Shown here: in pieces, positions 27,675 through 37,442 of the stretch
Layout of the letters: every line of letters starts with the position of its first letter
Position numbering within the stretch: the first letter of the stretch is position 1
NCBI GenBank assembly: GCA_050283925.1
Contig: JBNOAI010000012.1
Span: forward strand, 62,001 to 126,000
DNA from: ZC4RG25 sp023428365
Lineage (GTDB): Bacteria; Pseudomonadota; Alphaproteobacteria; Rhizobiales; Hyphomicrobiaceae
Direction of reading: 5' to 3'
Length of the DNA: 64,000 nt
Notes under the pieces: generated by a model
Told to the model about the DNA's origin: nothing
Database searches by the model: none
Seen by the model: only the letters and a program-made list of their open reading frames with translations
Program-made: the position numbers and the translations under genes

Positions 27675-28160
27675 TCATTCGCCATTGTAGGCAGCGTCGA
27701 GCTTGGCAATGTCCAACTTCACCATCCCCCTCACTGCGGCCAGAGTGCGGTCCACCTTGGCCCGATCACTGTCCTGGATCATTTCCCATATCCGCGAGTA
27801 AGCGATCTGCCAGGACACGCCATACTTGTCTTTCAGCCAGCCGCATTGCGATTCCTTGCCGCCGTCAGCCGTCAAGGCTGTCCAGAGCCGGTCGATCTCG
27901 GCTTGCGTATCGCACTGAACGACCACCGAGGCGGCCTCCGTCTGCGGAAAGATCGGCCCGCCGTTCAGTGCAATGAATGGCGTTCCATCAAGCTCGAAAG
28001 TGACCGTGAGCACCGTGCCCTCGAGCAATGGCGCACCCTTGTCATAACGAGAGAGCCCGGTGATACGAGAATTTGGGACCAACGAGACGTAGAACTTGGC
28101 CGCGTCCTCGGCCTCGGAATTGAACCACAGGCAGGTCGATACTCTGCTTGTCTGGGCCAT
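27675..28160 (-). CDS. VOC-superfamily protein (PhnB/3-demethylubiquinone methyltransferase-like domain)
   Basis: A 161-residue protein of the glyoxalase/bleomycin-resistance fold, PhnB-like branch: TCLWFNSEAEDAAKFYVSL at the N terminus, GTPFIALNGGP and CGWLKDKYGVSWQI in the second half. Despite the domain name such proteins lack methyltransferase machinery; the activity is unknown. ATG 28160 is chosen for AAGGA eight bases upstream. It follows the DrrAB-type exporter genes on the same strand. Confidence 0.87.
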   Translation of the reverse strand: MAQTSRVSTCLWFNSEAEDAAKFYVSLVPNSRITGLSRYDKGAPLLEGTVLTVTFELDGTPFIALNGGPIFPQTEAASVVVQCDTQAEIDRLWTALTADGGKESQCGWLKDKYGVSWQIAYSRIWEMIQDSDRAKVDRTLAAVRGMVKLDIAKLDAAYNGE

Positions 28161-28244
28161 CGATAGGATCCTTTTCGTCTGCGCTTCTCTCACCTCACAA
28201 GGACGAACGGGACAACCTGATCCCGACAGGCCATTCCACGATTT

Positions 28245-29060
28245 TCACTGTCGGCGATACAGCCACAAGGTCAACGGCGCGAGCACCATGGTCAGCACGA
28301 ACGGCGCGATGAGAGCCGCACCGATCTGACCGAATGTGGCTCCACCCGCCATGAGACCACGAATGGCTGTCGTGAGTATCGAAACCGGATTGACGTCCAC
28401 GAAGCCGCGCAGCCAATCGGGCATCGTTGCCGGATCCACCATGATGTTGGACGCGAAGACGAGCGGAAAGATGAACGTGAAGCCGAGTGTCATGACCGTC
28501 ATCGGCGTCCGGATGATCAGTCCGAGCACGATGAAAATCCAGCCGACACCGAAACCGAACACGATCAGCAGCGCGAATGCGGCGATGACGCCCACAATGC
28601 CCGCCTCGGGCCAGTAGCCAAGGATCATTCCGATCGTGAGGATGATCAACGCCGCAATCAAATGGCGCAGCACATCGCCGACCATCAGTCCCGCGAACGG
28701 CGCCAGCGACCAGATGGGCAACGAACGAAACCGGTCGAAAAGCCCCTTCCCGAGATCGGTCGATAGTCCCATCCCCGAATACACGGTGTTGAACGTCACG
28801 GTCTGCACGAGCATTCCGGGCAGGAAGAACTGCAGGTAATCCCCCGGCGAGCCGGCCAACGCACCACCGAACACGAACGTGAACAGCAGCGTGAACATGA
28901 TCGGCGTCATGACGAGATCGAAAAGCTGCTCGGGCACGTGCCAGAATTTCAGCACTGCGCGCCAGCCGAAGACGAGCGCATTGGACAGCGCGCTTGGCGC
29001 CAGCGGCCGCGCAACGGCTGTAACGACATGCGCCGGCTTGGGCGATGATTGATCAACCAT
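28245..29060 (-). CDS. ABC-2 type permease (DrrB-like)
   Basis: A 271-residue membrane protein with six hydrophobic segments and the ABC-2 signature FLPGMLVQTVTFNTVYSGMG. It matches the daunorubicin-resistance DrrB group of exporters. Its start overlaps the ATPase gene's end by eight bases, so the two make one exporter. The cargo is unknown. Confidence 0.9.
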   Translation of the reverse strand: MVDQSSPKPAHVVTAVARPLAPSALSNALVFGWRAVLKFWHVPEQLFDLVMTPIMFTLLFTFVFGGALAGSPGDYLQFFLPGMLVQTVTFNTVYSGMGLSTDLGKGLFDRFRSLPIWSLAPFAGLMVGDVLRHLIAALIILTIGMILGYWPEAGIVGVIAAFALLIVFGFGVGWIFIVLGLIIRTPMTVMTLGFTFIFPLVFASNIMVDPATMPDWLRGFVDVNPVSILTTAIRGLMAGGATFGQIGAALIAPFVLTMVLAPLTLWLYRRQ

Positions 29061-30066
29061 GAGTTTCCTCGTTCGCGGAGACCGGATTGCCCGTAAGGGC
29101 GAAGAACACCTCGTCCAAGCTCGGGCTACCCATCGAGAAATCCGACAATTCGATACCGTTGGCGATCAACACACCGATGGCATTGTTTGCCTCAGCCGGA
29201 CTGCGGGCAACGATGGACAGCTGCGCACCTTCAACGCTGCGCTGCGTCGCACCGCCGAGACGCGCTTCAAGCAGCCGCGCAGCCTCATCAAGCCGCGCCG
29301 GGTCGGCAAGCGCGACGTGCAGGAACCCCGAGCCGGTCGCTGCCTTCAGATCACGACTGCTGCCTTCGGCGATTTTTCGGCCATGATCGATCACAGCAAT
29401 GCGTTCTGCGAGCTGATCGGCCTCTTCCAGATACTGCGTCGTCAGCAGGATCGTGACACCGGAAGCCGCGAGCCCCCGGATCATCTGCCACACCCCCTGA
29501 CGGGCCTTCGGATCGAGACCTGTGGTCGGCTCATCGAGGAACAGCACTCCCGGCGTTACGATCAACGACGCCGCGATGTCGAGCCTGCGACGCATACCGC
29601 CGGAATACGACTTCACCTGCTTATGCGCCGCATGGATGAGATCGAACGCTGTCAGCAGTTCATCCGCTCTCGCCTTTGTCGCGCGACCACGGAATCCCCA
29701 CAGACGCGCCAGCAGAAGAAGGTTTTCACGCCCCGTCAGATCCTCGTCGAGTGAAGCAAACTGACCGGTCATTGCGATACTGGCACGCACCTCATGAGGA
29801 GCGGCGATGAGATCGTGCCCCATCACGCTGGCGTTGCCGCCGTCCGGGGTGGCGAGTGTGGCAAGCATCCGCATCAGCGTGGTCTTGCCCGCGCCGTTCG
29901 GCCCGAGAATCGCGAAAATCATGCCGCGCGGCACATCCAGATCGATGCCGTCGACAGCCCGCAGTTCTCCGAAGTTCTTGACCAACCCTCGCGCTGATAC
30001 TGCGAGTGAAGGATCAATTCCGGTTTGCGAAATATCTTCGACAAGTGCTGAAACCGTCATGTCCAT
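29053..30066 (-). CDS. ABC exporter ATP-binding protein (DrrA-like)
   Basis: A 337-residue ATPase with Walker A (GPNGAGKTT), Q-loop (MTGQFASLDEDLTGREN), signature (YSGGMRRRLDIAA), Walker B (VLFLDEPTTGLD) and the C-terminal extension typical of DrrA. The start at 30066 (or the ATG two codons later, which has GAGG eight bases upstream) leads directly into the nucleotide-binding domain. With the overlapping permease it forms a drug/lipid-type exporter. Confidence 0.92.
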   Translation of the reverse strand: MDMTVSALVEDISQTGIDPSLAVSARGLVKNFGELRAVDGIDLDVPRGMIFAILGPNGAGKTTLMRMLATLATPDGGNASVMGHDLIAAPHEVRASIAMTGQFASLDEDLTGRENLLLLARLWGFRGRATKARADELLTAFDLIHAAHKQVKSYSGGMRRRLDIAASLIVTPGVLFLDEPTTGLDPKARQGVWQMIRGLAASGVTILLTTQYLEEADQLAERIAVIDHGRKIAEGSSRDLKAATGSGFLHVALADPARLDEAARLLEARLGGATQRSVEGAQLSIVARSPAEANNAIGVLIANGIELSDFSMGSPSLDEVFFALTGNPVSANEETHG

Positions 30067-30298
30067 GTCCTCGGAGCCGGTCGTTCGGAGCCGCGACCGC
30101 GAGATAAAGCAGCTTTGCGACCGTTCAATGTGACAGCGCGGTTGGCTGGCTGGATGTGCTCATGCGCGAAAGATTGCCCAGGCATCGGGCAAAGGGACGC
30201 GTTCCTAGCTGAGACACGCCCGATTGTCGAGTCCAAGCCAAAACACGTCGTCGCGATAGCTCGCGCTTTTGGAAGGATGCGAACGCGACTGGGAGAGA

Positions 30299-31435
30299 CT
30301 ATCCGCTGACGGGACTGTCTTCAGGTTCGCGGCGCTTGCGAGCGCTTAGACCGGGCGGCACATCCGCCGACGCGCGGACGATGATGTCAGCCGAACACTC
30401 GAACGCGGTTTCCTTGCGACATCCGTTGAGGTGCGCAATCATGATCCGCGCAGTGTGTTCACCGACCTCGACGCCCGACACCTTGACGGTGGTGATAGGA
30501 ACCGGCAATTCACCCATGAAATCAATATCGTCATAGCCGACGATCGAAAGATCCTGCGGCACACGAATGCCCATGGACTGCGCTTCAAGCAAAGCTCCGA
30601 CTGCGAGATAGCTGTTGCCGCAGATCACCGCCGTCGGATGTGGTCCCGTTTGCATGATTTCACGGAAAAGCTCACGGCCCTCGGACACCGTCCATAGTCC
30701 CTGAACCAGATGCCTGGGATGCACCGCGATGCCATTCTCGGCCAAAGCGTCGAGCATGCCCTGCAGACGTGCGCGCGTGCGCTCATTGTCCGCTGTCTGT
30801 TGCGCGATAATGCCGAAGCGGCGATGCCCCAACCCGATCAGATAGGACGTCAACCGATGGAGAGCCTGCCGGTTATTCGGCCCGACACAAATACCTTCCG
30901 TTTCCGATCCATAGACGAACATGCGAATGATCGGAACAGGATACCGCGCCGTCAGCTCCGACAGTTCCTTGCTGCTCCCGCAGCCGACCAGTGCAAGACC
31001 TTCGACGCCGCGTTCCAGCATCGTCCGTACCAACCGTAATTCCTGCTCACGATCGTACTCGGACACCGCGATGAGAAGCGTATATCCGGCTGCTGCGAGT
31101 TCGCGTTGCAGCGCCTGGATCGCGCGTGGAAAGTCACCACCATTTGCGAGCGACGGAATGACGGCGCCGATCGTCCGGCTCCGCCGCGTCGCAAGAGTGC
31201 GTGCCGCACTATGCGGAACCCAGCCGAGACGTTCGACGACCGACTGAATTCTTACGCGCAGTTCCTCGGACACCCGCTCCGGACTGTTCATCGCGCGTGA
31301 GACCGTTGCCGTCGAAACGCCGGCTATCCGCGCGACGTCCCGCAGCACGACAGGCCCTTGTCGGGTTGTCAGGGCGCTTTCCTCCTGAGCACCACGCGTC
31401 GCGTTGTGCTTTTTTAGTTCTCGTTTTTGGGTCAC
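30299..31435 (-). CDS. LacI-family transcriptional regulator
   Basis: A 378-residue repressor: N-terminal helix-turn-helix and hinge (LRDVARIAGVSTATVSRAMN) followed by a periplasmic-binding-protein-like effector domain (IGAVIPSLANGGDFPRAI, SIVGYDDIDFMGELPVPITTV). It opens with a basic 28-residue extension from GTG 31435. It is the last gene, on the same strand, of a cluster encoding an ABC importer and catabolic enzymes, and two AANCGNTT operators stand at the head of that cluster (39107 and 39209). It probably controls the cluster in response to the imported compound. Confidence 0.9.
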   Translation of the reverse strand: MTQKRELKKHNATRGAQEESALTTRQGPVVLRDVARIAGVSTATVSRAMNSPERVSEELRVRIQSVVERLGWVPHSAARTLATRRSRTIGAVIPSLANGGDFPRAIQALQRELAAAGYTLLIAVSEYDREQELRLVRTMLERGVEGLALVGCGSSKELSELTARYPVPIIRMFVYGSETEGICVGPNNRQALHRLTSYLIGLGHRRFGIIAQQTADNERTRARLQGMLDALAENGIAVHPRHLVQGLWTVSEGRELFREIMQTGPHPTAVICGNSYLAVGALLEAQSMGIRVPQDLSIVGYDDIDFMGELPVPITTVKVSGVEVGEHTARIMIAHLNGCRKETAFECSADIIVRASADVPPGLSARKRREPEDSPVSG

Positions 31436-31483
31436 GACACTCGGATGACCGATCGTTGCGCAACCAGTGACAGTTGCTTTTGT

Positions 31484-32251
31484 CTATCTCTTGAAATTCG
31501 CCTCGCGTTTGTCACTGAACGCCTTGATGCCTTCCATGTGATCGCCAGCCGAGAAGCACAGCGTGTTCATCTCATTTTCGTACACGAGACCCGCAGGCAG
31601 CGAAGCATTCATCGACATTCTGACGGCGGCCTTCACCGACTCGACAGCCACCGGGCTGAAACCGGCCAGTTTCGCGCAGAATGCACGCGTTTCTTCCAGC
31701 AACTTGTCGTCATCGACGACAGTCTCAACAAAGCCGATACGCAGGGCCTCTTCTGATCCGATCGGATCGCCGGAAAGAAGCATCTTCATGGCTTGCCCAT
31801 AGCCGACGAGACGCGGCAGAAGCTGAGAGGCACCGCCACCGCCAACCCATCCGCGCACGACCTCGGGGAAGCCGCAGCGTGCCGAACGCGCCATGAAGCG
31901 GATATCAGCCGAGAGCGCCATTTCCGCGCCACCGCCGAGAACCCACCCGTGCAGCGCAGCAATCACCGGCTTGCGAATGTTGCGAACGACAGTCGAATAT
32001 TCGACGCGATTACGGAAAGCCCACGCGGAGGGATATTCGCCGAGCGCCCGAATGTCGCTGCCGGCACAGAATGCGCGATCGCCCGCACCACGCAGCAGCA
32101 CGACGCGAACCTCAGGATCGCGATCCACCTGACGACAGATTTCCTCCAGCCGCGCGGACATCGGCGGCGTCATAGCATTGAGCTTTTCGGGCCGATTGAG
32201 AACAATCTCGCCGATATGTCCGTTGCGTTCCAGGACGATGAGGTCCGACAT
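31484..32251 (-). CDS. Enoyl-CoA hydratase/isomerase (crotonase) family protein
   Basis: A 255-residue crotonase. Oxyanion-hole segments are AGSDIRALGEY and ALHGWVLGGGAEMALSADIRF; the acidic residue after GGGA is present. ATG 32251 is selected since GGAG lies eight bases upstream and family homology starts there. It sits 20 bases after the fused ATPase gene of the importer, so it probably acts on a CoA thioester of the imported compound. The exact reaction is unknown. Confidence 0.88.
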   Translation of the reverse strand: MSDLIVLERNGHIGEIVLNRPEKLNAMTPPMSARLEEICRQVDRDPEVRVVLLRGAGDRAFCAGSDIRALGEYPSAWAFRNRVEYSTVVRNIRKPVIAALHGWVLGGGAEMALSADIRFMARSARCGFPEVVRGWVGGGGASQLLPRLVGYGQAMKMLLSGDPIGSEEALRIGFVETVVDDDKLLEETRAFCAKLAGFSPVAVESVKAAVRMSMNASLPAGLVYENEMNTLCFSAGDHMEGIKAFSDKREANFKR

Positions 32252-32271
32252 CTTCGATCTCCAAAGGTGCG

Positions 32272-34374
32272 TCAGAACGTGATCTGACCCGCGAAATGGC
32301 ATGCTGCGTGCTGCCCCGGCGCATGTTCGACAAGCGGCGGGACGACGTCTGAACAGATCTGCTTTGCAAACGGACAGCGCGTGCGGAAGCGGCAACCGGA
32401 CGGCGGACTGATCGAGCTTGGCGGCTCTCCGCCGAGTTCGAGATGTTTGCGGCTACGCTCCACCGCGACGTCGGGGATCGGAACCGCCGACGTCAGATAC
32501 CGCGTATAGGGATGCAGCGGCCGCGCAAAGATCGCCTCCGCAGGCGCGATTTCCATCACCTTGCCGAGATAGAGAACGACGACGCGATCGGTAAACTGCC
32601 GGACAACCGCGAGGTCGTGAGCAATGAACAGATACGTCAGGCCGAGGCGTTCCTGCAGATCCAGCATCAGATTGAGGATCTGCGCCTGAATGTTCACGTC
32701 CAACGCGGAGATCGGTTCGTCGGCGACGATGAAGTCCGGCTCCAGTGCCAGGGCCCGCGCGATCGACACGCGCTGGCGCTGACCACCCGAGAACTGGTGC
32801 GGGAAGCGATGTGCCCAATTCGGATTGAGGCCGACCGTGTTGAGCAGATCCTTAACGCGGTCGTTGGTCTCCGATTGGCTTGTCGTCACACCGTGGAACC
32901 GCAGCGGTTCAGCCAAAATCTCGCCGATTGTCATGCGCGGATTGAGCGAAGCAAACGGATCCTGGAACACCATCTGCATCCGGCGGCGGATCGGACGAAT
33001 CTCATGCGCCGAAGCTTGTGAAATGTCCTTGCCGTCGAAATTGATCTCGCCCGAATTCGGCTGATGAATGCGAACGATCACACGCGCCAGCGTGGATTTT
33101 CCGCAGCCGGACTCGCCAACCAGGCCGACCGTCTCGCCGCGCCCAACGTCGAAGCTGACATCATCAACTGCGTGGACCACGCGCTGAGGCTGGAAGAAGC
33201 CTGTCTTTGGAAGCGGGAAGTGCTTCACGACATTCCGCAAACGCAGAATCGGCTCGCCTTCGATCTTCTTCTCCGGTGCGGGGGCTGGCGCAGCCGCGAC
33301 GGGATCGCTCTGCACTTCAGCGACGGGCTTCACCGTCGAAAACTTCCGCTTGGGAAGCGTCTCACCGGACTGCGTCACCCAGCAGCGCGCTTTCCTTCCG
33401 GGCCCGACCTCATCGAGGCCGGGATGCTCGTCACACTTCGCGATCCGGAACGGACAGCGTGGTGCAAAGCGGCACCCCTTCGGAACGTTGAGCAGATCCG
33501 GAGGCTGGCCTTCGATGGTGAGAAGCCGCCGGTCCGCCGATCCGGCGTCGTCGATGCGCGGAACCGCATTGATCAGCGCCCATGTATAGGGATGGCGCGG
33601 ATCGGACAGCAAATCTTCGGTCGATCCTTCCTCGACCACCTCACCGGCATACATCACCACGGTGCGCTGGCACACGCGGGCGATGACGCCAAGATCGTGG
33701 CTGATCAAAATGATCGCCGTGCCGTAATCCTCGTTCAGCTCACGCAGCAGCTCAAGAATCTGCGCCTGGATCGTGACGTCCAGCGCGGTGGTCGGCTCGT
33801 CGGCAATGAGCAGCGACGGATCGTTGCTCATCCCTAGCGCAATCATCGCGCGCTGACGCATGCCGCCTGAAAATTGATGCGGATAGCTTTCAACTGCACG
33901 CTCTGGTGCCGTGACGCCCATGCGGCCGAGCAGCGTCACCGCTCGCGTCGCGGCTTGATCCTTGCTGTATTTGCCATGGACCACCATGGCTTCGCTGAGC
34001 TGCTTGGCGATTTTCAACACGGGATTCAGCGAAGTCATGGAGTCCTGGAACACCATGGCCATCTTGCCGCCGCGCAGCTTCTGGCGCTCTTCCGGAGTGA
34101 ACTCCAGAATATTTTTGCCATTGAACCGGATTTCACCGCCGACGATACGGGCTGTCGGATCCATCAACTGCATCAGAGACAGCGCGGTGACGCTTTTGCC
34201 GGAACCGGATTCGCCGACAATACCGATCGTTTCACCGGCCCCAACCCTGAAGCTGACGCCGTCGACCGCACGCACTTCACCATCGTCCGTGAAAAAGTGC
34301 GTGCGCAGATCACGGACGTCGAGGATCGGTTCCAGATCGCTGGTTGGGATACGTTTGTCCACGAGTTCGCTCAC
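32272..34374 (-). CDS. Fused double ATP-binding protein of a dipeptide/oligopeptide-type ABC importer
   Basis: A 700-residue protein with two complete ATPase modules. The first (DppD-like) has GESGSGKS, FSGGMRQRAMIAL and DEPTTALD; the second (DppF-like) has GESGCGKS, FSGGQRQRVSIARAL and DEPISALD. Each ends in the oligopeptide-type C-terminal Cys-rich extension (RFAPRCPF; RFRTRCPF). A linker of about 50 residues joins them. GTG 34374 overlaps the stop of the permease gene (GTGA). Fusions like this occur in the GsiA type, but here the substrate is unlikely to be glutathione given the catabolic neighbours. Confidence 0.92.
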   Translation of the reverse strand: MSELVDKRIPTSDLEPILDVRDLRTHFFTDDGEVRAVDGVSFRVGAGETIGIVGESGSGKSVTALSLMQLMDPTARIVGGEIRFNGKNILEFTPEERQKLRGGKMAMVFQDSMTSLNPVLKIAKQLSEAMVVHGKYSKDQAATRAVTLLGRMGVTAPERAVESYPHQFSGGMRQRAMIALGMSNDPSLLIADEPTTALDVTIQAQILELLRELNEDYGTAIILISHDLGVIARVCQRTVVMYAGEVVEEGSTEDLLSDPRHPYTWALINAVPRIDDAGSADRRLLTIEGQPPDLLNVPKGCRFAPRCPFRIAKCDEHPGLDEVGPGRKARCWVTQSGETLPKRKFSTVKPVAEVQSDPVAAAPAPAPEKKIEGEPILRLRNVVKHFPLPKTGFFQPQRVVHAVDDVSFDVGRGETVGLVGESGCGKSTLARVIVRIHQPNSGEINFDGKDISQASAHEIRPIRRRMQMVFQDPFASLNPRMTIGEILAEPLRFHGVTTSQSETNDRVKDLLNTVGLNPNWAHRFPHQFSGGQRQRVSIARALALEPDFIVADEPISALDVNIQAQILNLMLDLQERLGLTYLFIAHDLAVVRQFTDRVVVLYLGKVMEIAPAEAIFARPLHPYTRYLTSAVPIPDVAVERSRKHLELGGEPPSSISPPSGCRFRTRCPFAKQICSDVVPPLVEHAPGQHAACHFAGQITF

Positions 34375-35258
34375 CGTTGACGCGCCTTGGGATCGAGCCA
34401 GTCGCGAACGCCGTCTCCCAGGAAGTTGAAGCCGACGACGACCGTCAAGATCGCCAGTCCAGGAAACACTGCGACCCACCATTGCGCGACGAGCTCACGG
34501 CCCTCGGCAACCATCGATCCCCATTCGGCCGTCGGCGGAACGACCCCGAGGCCAAGGAACGACAGTCCGGCGAATGTCAGAATCGCAGTTCCGAGATCAA
34601 GCGTGAGCAGCACGATGATCGGACCTACCGAATTCGGCAGGATATGGCGGAACAAGATGCGCGATGGAGCAAGCCCCAACACTGTTGCTGCCTCCACATA
34701 TTCCTGCGAACGCTGCACCATGACGAGACTGTGCGCGAGGCGGGCGAATTTCGGCCACCAGACGACGAGCATGGCGATGATCGTATTTGTGGTTCCGATT
34801 CCGAGCGCGGCCGCAATCGCGAGCGCCAGAATAATAGGAGGGAAGCACAGCACCAGGTCGGTCATGCGCATCAACGCTTCTTCGACGCGTCCGCGCGCAT
34901 ATGCAGCTACACCACCAACCACAATGCCGAATACGCCCCCGACAATCACAACGACGAACCCCGCCATCAGCGAGATTTGCGCGCCATAGATCAATCGCGT
35001 GAAAACATCGCGGCCGAGCGTATCGGTCCCGAGCCAATGCGAGAGTGACGGTGGCTGAAGCCGATCCGATACATTCACCGAATTGGGATCGTACGGCATT
35101 AGCACCGGCGCCAGGATCGCGAGCACGATCCAGAGGACAACAATGAATGCACCGAGAGCTGCGAGCCCATAGCGGCGACGCCAGCGCTGCGCCTTGGTTG
35201 GAATGGGCGCAATTTTATGACGTGCAGGAACGGAAGTTGTCGTCGTTGTCGTGCTCAT
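34371..35258 (-). CDS. ABC importer permease (DppC-like)
   Basis: A 295-residue inner-membrane permease with an N-terminal segment ahead of the core, DTLGRDVFTRLIYGAQISL, and the cytoplasmic EAA loop (EAATVLGLAPSRILFRHILPN). Start and stop overlap the flanking genes by four bases, so dppB-dppC-dppDF are tightly coupled. Confidence 0.92.
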   Translation of the reverse strand: MSTTTTTTSVPARHKIAPIPTKAQRWRRRYGLAALGAFIVVLWIVLAILAPVLMPYDPNSVNVSDRLQPPSLSHWLGTDTLGRDVFTRLIYGAQISLMAGFVVVIVGGVFGIVVGGVAAYARGRVEEALMRMTDLVLCFPPIILALAIAAALGIGTTNTIIAMLVVWWPKFARLAHSLVMVQRSQEYVEAATVLGLAPSRILFRHILPNSVGPIIVLLTLDLGTAILTFAGLSFLGLGVVPPTAEWGSMVAEGRELVAQWWVAVFPGLAILTVVVGFNFLGDGVRDWLDPKARQR

Positions 35259-36265
35259 CTGACCACCCGCGGATCCAGGAGGGCGTAGCTCAGATCGACC
35301 AGCAGATTAACGAGCAGATAGACCAGGGCCACGATCAGGGTGATCCCCATGATCGCCGGCAGATCGAGCGTGACCGCGCTTCGGAATGTGTATCGACCCA
35401 GCCCAGGCCAAGAGAAAATCGTCTCCGTCATGACCGCACCGGCGAGCAGGTTGGCGTAGGCGAGACCACCGAGCGTCACCACCGGGATCAGCGCATTCGG
35501 CAACACGTGTCCGATGATCACGCGATAAGAGCTCAGGCCCTTCGCACGCGCGACGCGGACGTAGTCCTGCTGGATACTCTCGAGCATACTGGCACGTGTG
35601 GTGCGGGTGATCAGTCCCAGTGTCGCTGCCGCCAGAACAACCGAGGGAAGAACAAGGTGCGCCGCAGCATCACGAAATGTTTCCCAGTCTCCGACCAGCG
35701 CCGTGTCGATCAGCATCAAACCGGTGACGCGCGGAGGCGGAAACGCGATGGGATCGAGGCGCCCGGGTCCGGGCGCGATTTCCAGACCACCGTAGAAAAT
35801 CGCAAGAACGACAAACGCCAGCCAGAACGTCGGCGCCGACACGCCGACCAACGAGACGACACGAGCCACGTTGTCAACCCAGCTATCCCGCCAGACCGCG
35901 GCGAGAATACCCAGCGGAATACCAATCAAAAGGGCTAGGATGAAGCTGATCGTGGCGAGTTCAAGAGTCGCCGGCGCATACGAGGCGATGTCGTCGAGAA
36001 CCGGCCGCTGCGAGGCGATCGACATCCCCAGGTCACCCTGGAAAAGCCCGGTCAGGAAAATCCAGTATCTATGCCACAGCGGCAAATCCAGGCCGTATCT
36101 CGCACGCCATTCCGCGACAACAACCGGATTGGAGGCTGCAATATCGCCAAGCTGGGCCAGTACCGGATCGCCGGGCACCATGTTGCCGATCAGGAAGATA
36201 ACGAGAGTTGAGAGCAGCGCCAGAATGGCGGTCAAGGCCAGGCGCGACACGAGATATCTGAACAT
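35255..36265 (-). CDS. ABC importer permease (DppB-like)
   Basis: A 336-residue permease: the N-terminal MFRYLVSRLALTAILAL membrane helix, GDLGMSIASQRPV, and the EAA-type loop VRVARAKGLSSYRVIIGHVLPN are DppB hallmarks. ATG 36265 begins the first helix; earlier in-frame codons have no homology. It lies 85 bases after the SDR gene in the same direction. Confidence 0.92.
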   Translation of the reverse strand: MFRYLVSRLALTAILALLSTLVIFLIGNMVPGDPVLAQLGDIAASNPVVVAEWRARYGLDLPLWHRYWIFLTGLFQGDLGMSIASQRPVLDDIASYAPATLELATISFILALLIGIPLGILAAVWRDSWVDNVARVVSLVGVSAPTFWLAFVVLAIFYGGLEIAPGPGRLDPIAFPPPRVTGLMLIDTALVGDWETFRDAAAHLVLPSVVLAAATLGLITRTTRASMLESIQQDYVRVARAKGLSSYRVIIGHVLPNALIPVVTLGGLAYANLLAGAVMTETIFSWPGLGRYTFRSAVTLDLPAIMGITLIVALVYLLVNLLVDLSYALLDPRVVR

Positions 36266-36350
36266 CAATCCATTCCCGCCGCTGAATTGCGCCCGCAGGT
36301 CGCCTTTTCGATCGCGTGCACCACGCTTGGAAGCATCATCTGCCTGCCCC

Positions 36351-37115
36351 TCACAACCTGTGAAGCTGCAGGCCGCCATCGACGTCGACGTGCATTCCTG
36401 TCGCGAACGGCAATCCGCCAGTCGCCAGCGTCACCGCCGTTTGACCAAGGTCCTCCGGCAAGCCCCATCTGCGCATGGGAACGCCGCCCGTTTCGATGAA
36501 GGGGTCATACTTGGCCGTCGCCGGCTTGGTCATATCCGTGCGGATGATGCCAGGACGAATCTCGAACACGCCGATGCCTGCTTCCGCCAAGCGGACCGCG
36601 AAGAGCTTCGTCAGCATCGTCAGCGATGCCTTCGTCATGCAGTAGTCGGCCCGGTTGTCGCCGACCATATTCGCGTTGACTGAACTGATCGTCTGGATCG
36701 ATCTGTAGCGGCCTTCGGCATCGGTTTCGAGATAATGCCGCGCCACCGCCTGCGTCAGAAAAAAGGTGCCGCGCATGTTGATGGCAACAGAGCGATCGAA
36801 GCTTTCAGGCGTCAGCTCCAACATCTCGCCGCGCACGAGCGATGTGACACCGGCGTTATTCACCAGGCACGTCAAATTACCGAGATCCTGCTTGATACGC
36901 GTGATCAGCGCCGCGTGGCTCGATATGTCAGACACGTCGAAGCGATAATAGCGGCAACGTCCTTCAGCGATCATTTCGTCGGCGGCCTGCTCCGGCGCCT
37001 CCTCGATGCTCGCCATCGCAACCTTGAAACCTGCCCGCCAGAGCCCCTTGGCAATTCCCAGCCCGATTCCACGGCCAGCACCCGTGACGAGCGCAACTCC
37101 CCGATCTGCCTGCAT
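36351..37115 (-). CDS. Short-chain dehydrogenase/reductase, 3-ketoacyl-reductase type
   Basis: A 254-residue SDR with TGAGRGIGLGIAKGL cofactor motif, NNAGV, the catalytic Ser in SSVNANMVGDNRADYCMTKAS and Y-x3-K (YCMTK). GGAAGG lies six bases before ATG 37115. It is in the importer cluster between the binding-protein gene and the permeases, which suggests oxidation of an imported alcohol or hydroxy acid. Confidence 0.9.
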   Translation of the reverse strand: MQADRGVALVTGAGRGIGLGIAKGLWRAGFKVAMASIEEAPEQAADEMIAEGRCRYYRFDVSDISSHAALITRIKQDLGNLTCLVNNAGVTSLVRGEMLELTPESFDRSVAINMRGTFFLTQAVARHYLETDAEGRYRSIQTISSVNANMVGDNRADYCMTKASLTMLTKLFAVRLAEAGIGVFEIRPGIIRTDMTKPATAKYDPFIETGGVPMRRWGLPEDLGQTAVTLATGGLPFATGMHVDVDGGLQLHRL

Positions 37116-37442
37116 CTCAAGCCTTCCGACCGCTGCAAAGCGTTGTGATGGAGATTGTAGTTCGATCCATGGTTGGCTGGCTTTCTGAGACATCCGCTAG
37201 CGAAATGGCGGCCGCCGCCGCTTGATCGGGACCTCGAAGTTACGAGAACAGACGTCGTTCGTCGTGATCCGCGTATGGCGTGTGAGCGATTAACGTCCCA
37301 ACGCCCAAATCCTAAAAACCGGGGGGCACTAAAACCCGCTCGCGATCCCAGCAACCAACCCATACTACCAATGCAGGAACGGCCGGCTTCACTGAGAAAG
37401 TTAGCCGCCACGCCGATGACGTGGCGGCCAACCAATGTTTCG
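37116..37442 (-). other. Interval holding a terminator-like stem-loop after the binding-protein gene
   Basis: About 327 bases between the binding-protein gene and the SDR gene. Apart from the stem-loop at 37400-37432 nothing stands out. It could contain a secondary promoter for the SDR-permease genes. Confidence 0.5.
37400..37432 (-). terminator. Stem-loop downstream of the importer binding-protein gene
   Basis: Thirteen paired positions (37400-37412 with 37420-37432, one G-U), seven-base loop, followed on the minus strand by TTTCTC. It can act as an attenuator that keeps the binding protein more abundant than the downstream permeases. Confidence 0.65.

Noticed and set aside
31455..31464. 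Palindrome GTTGCGCAAC just upstream of the LacI gene as an autoregulatory operator
   Set aside because: Ten bases is short, it differs from the AANCGNTT sites at the cluster head, and it lies between two codirectional genes; kept only as a note.
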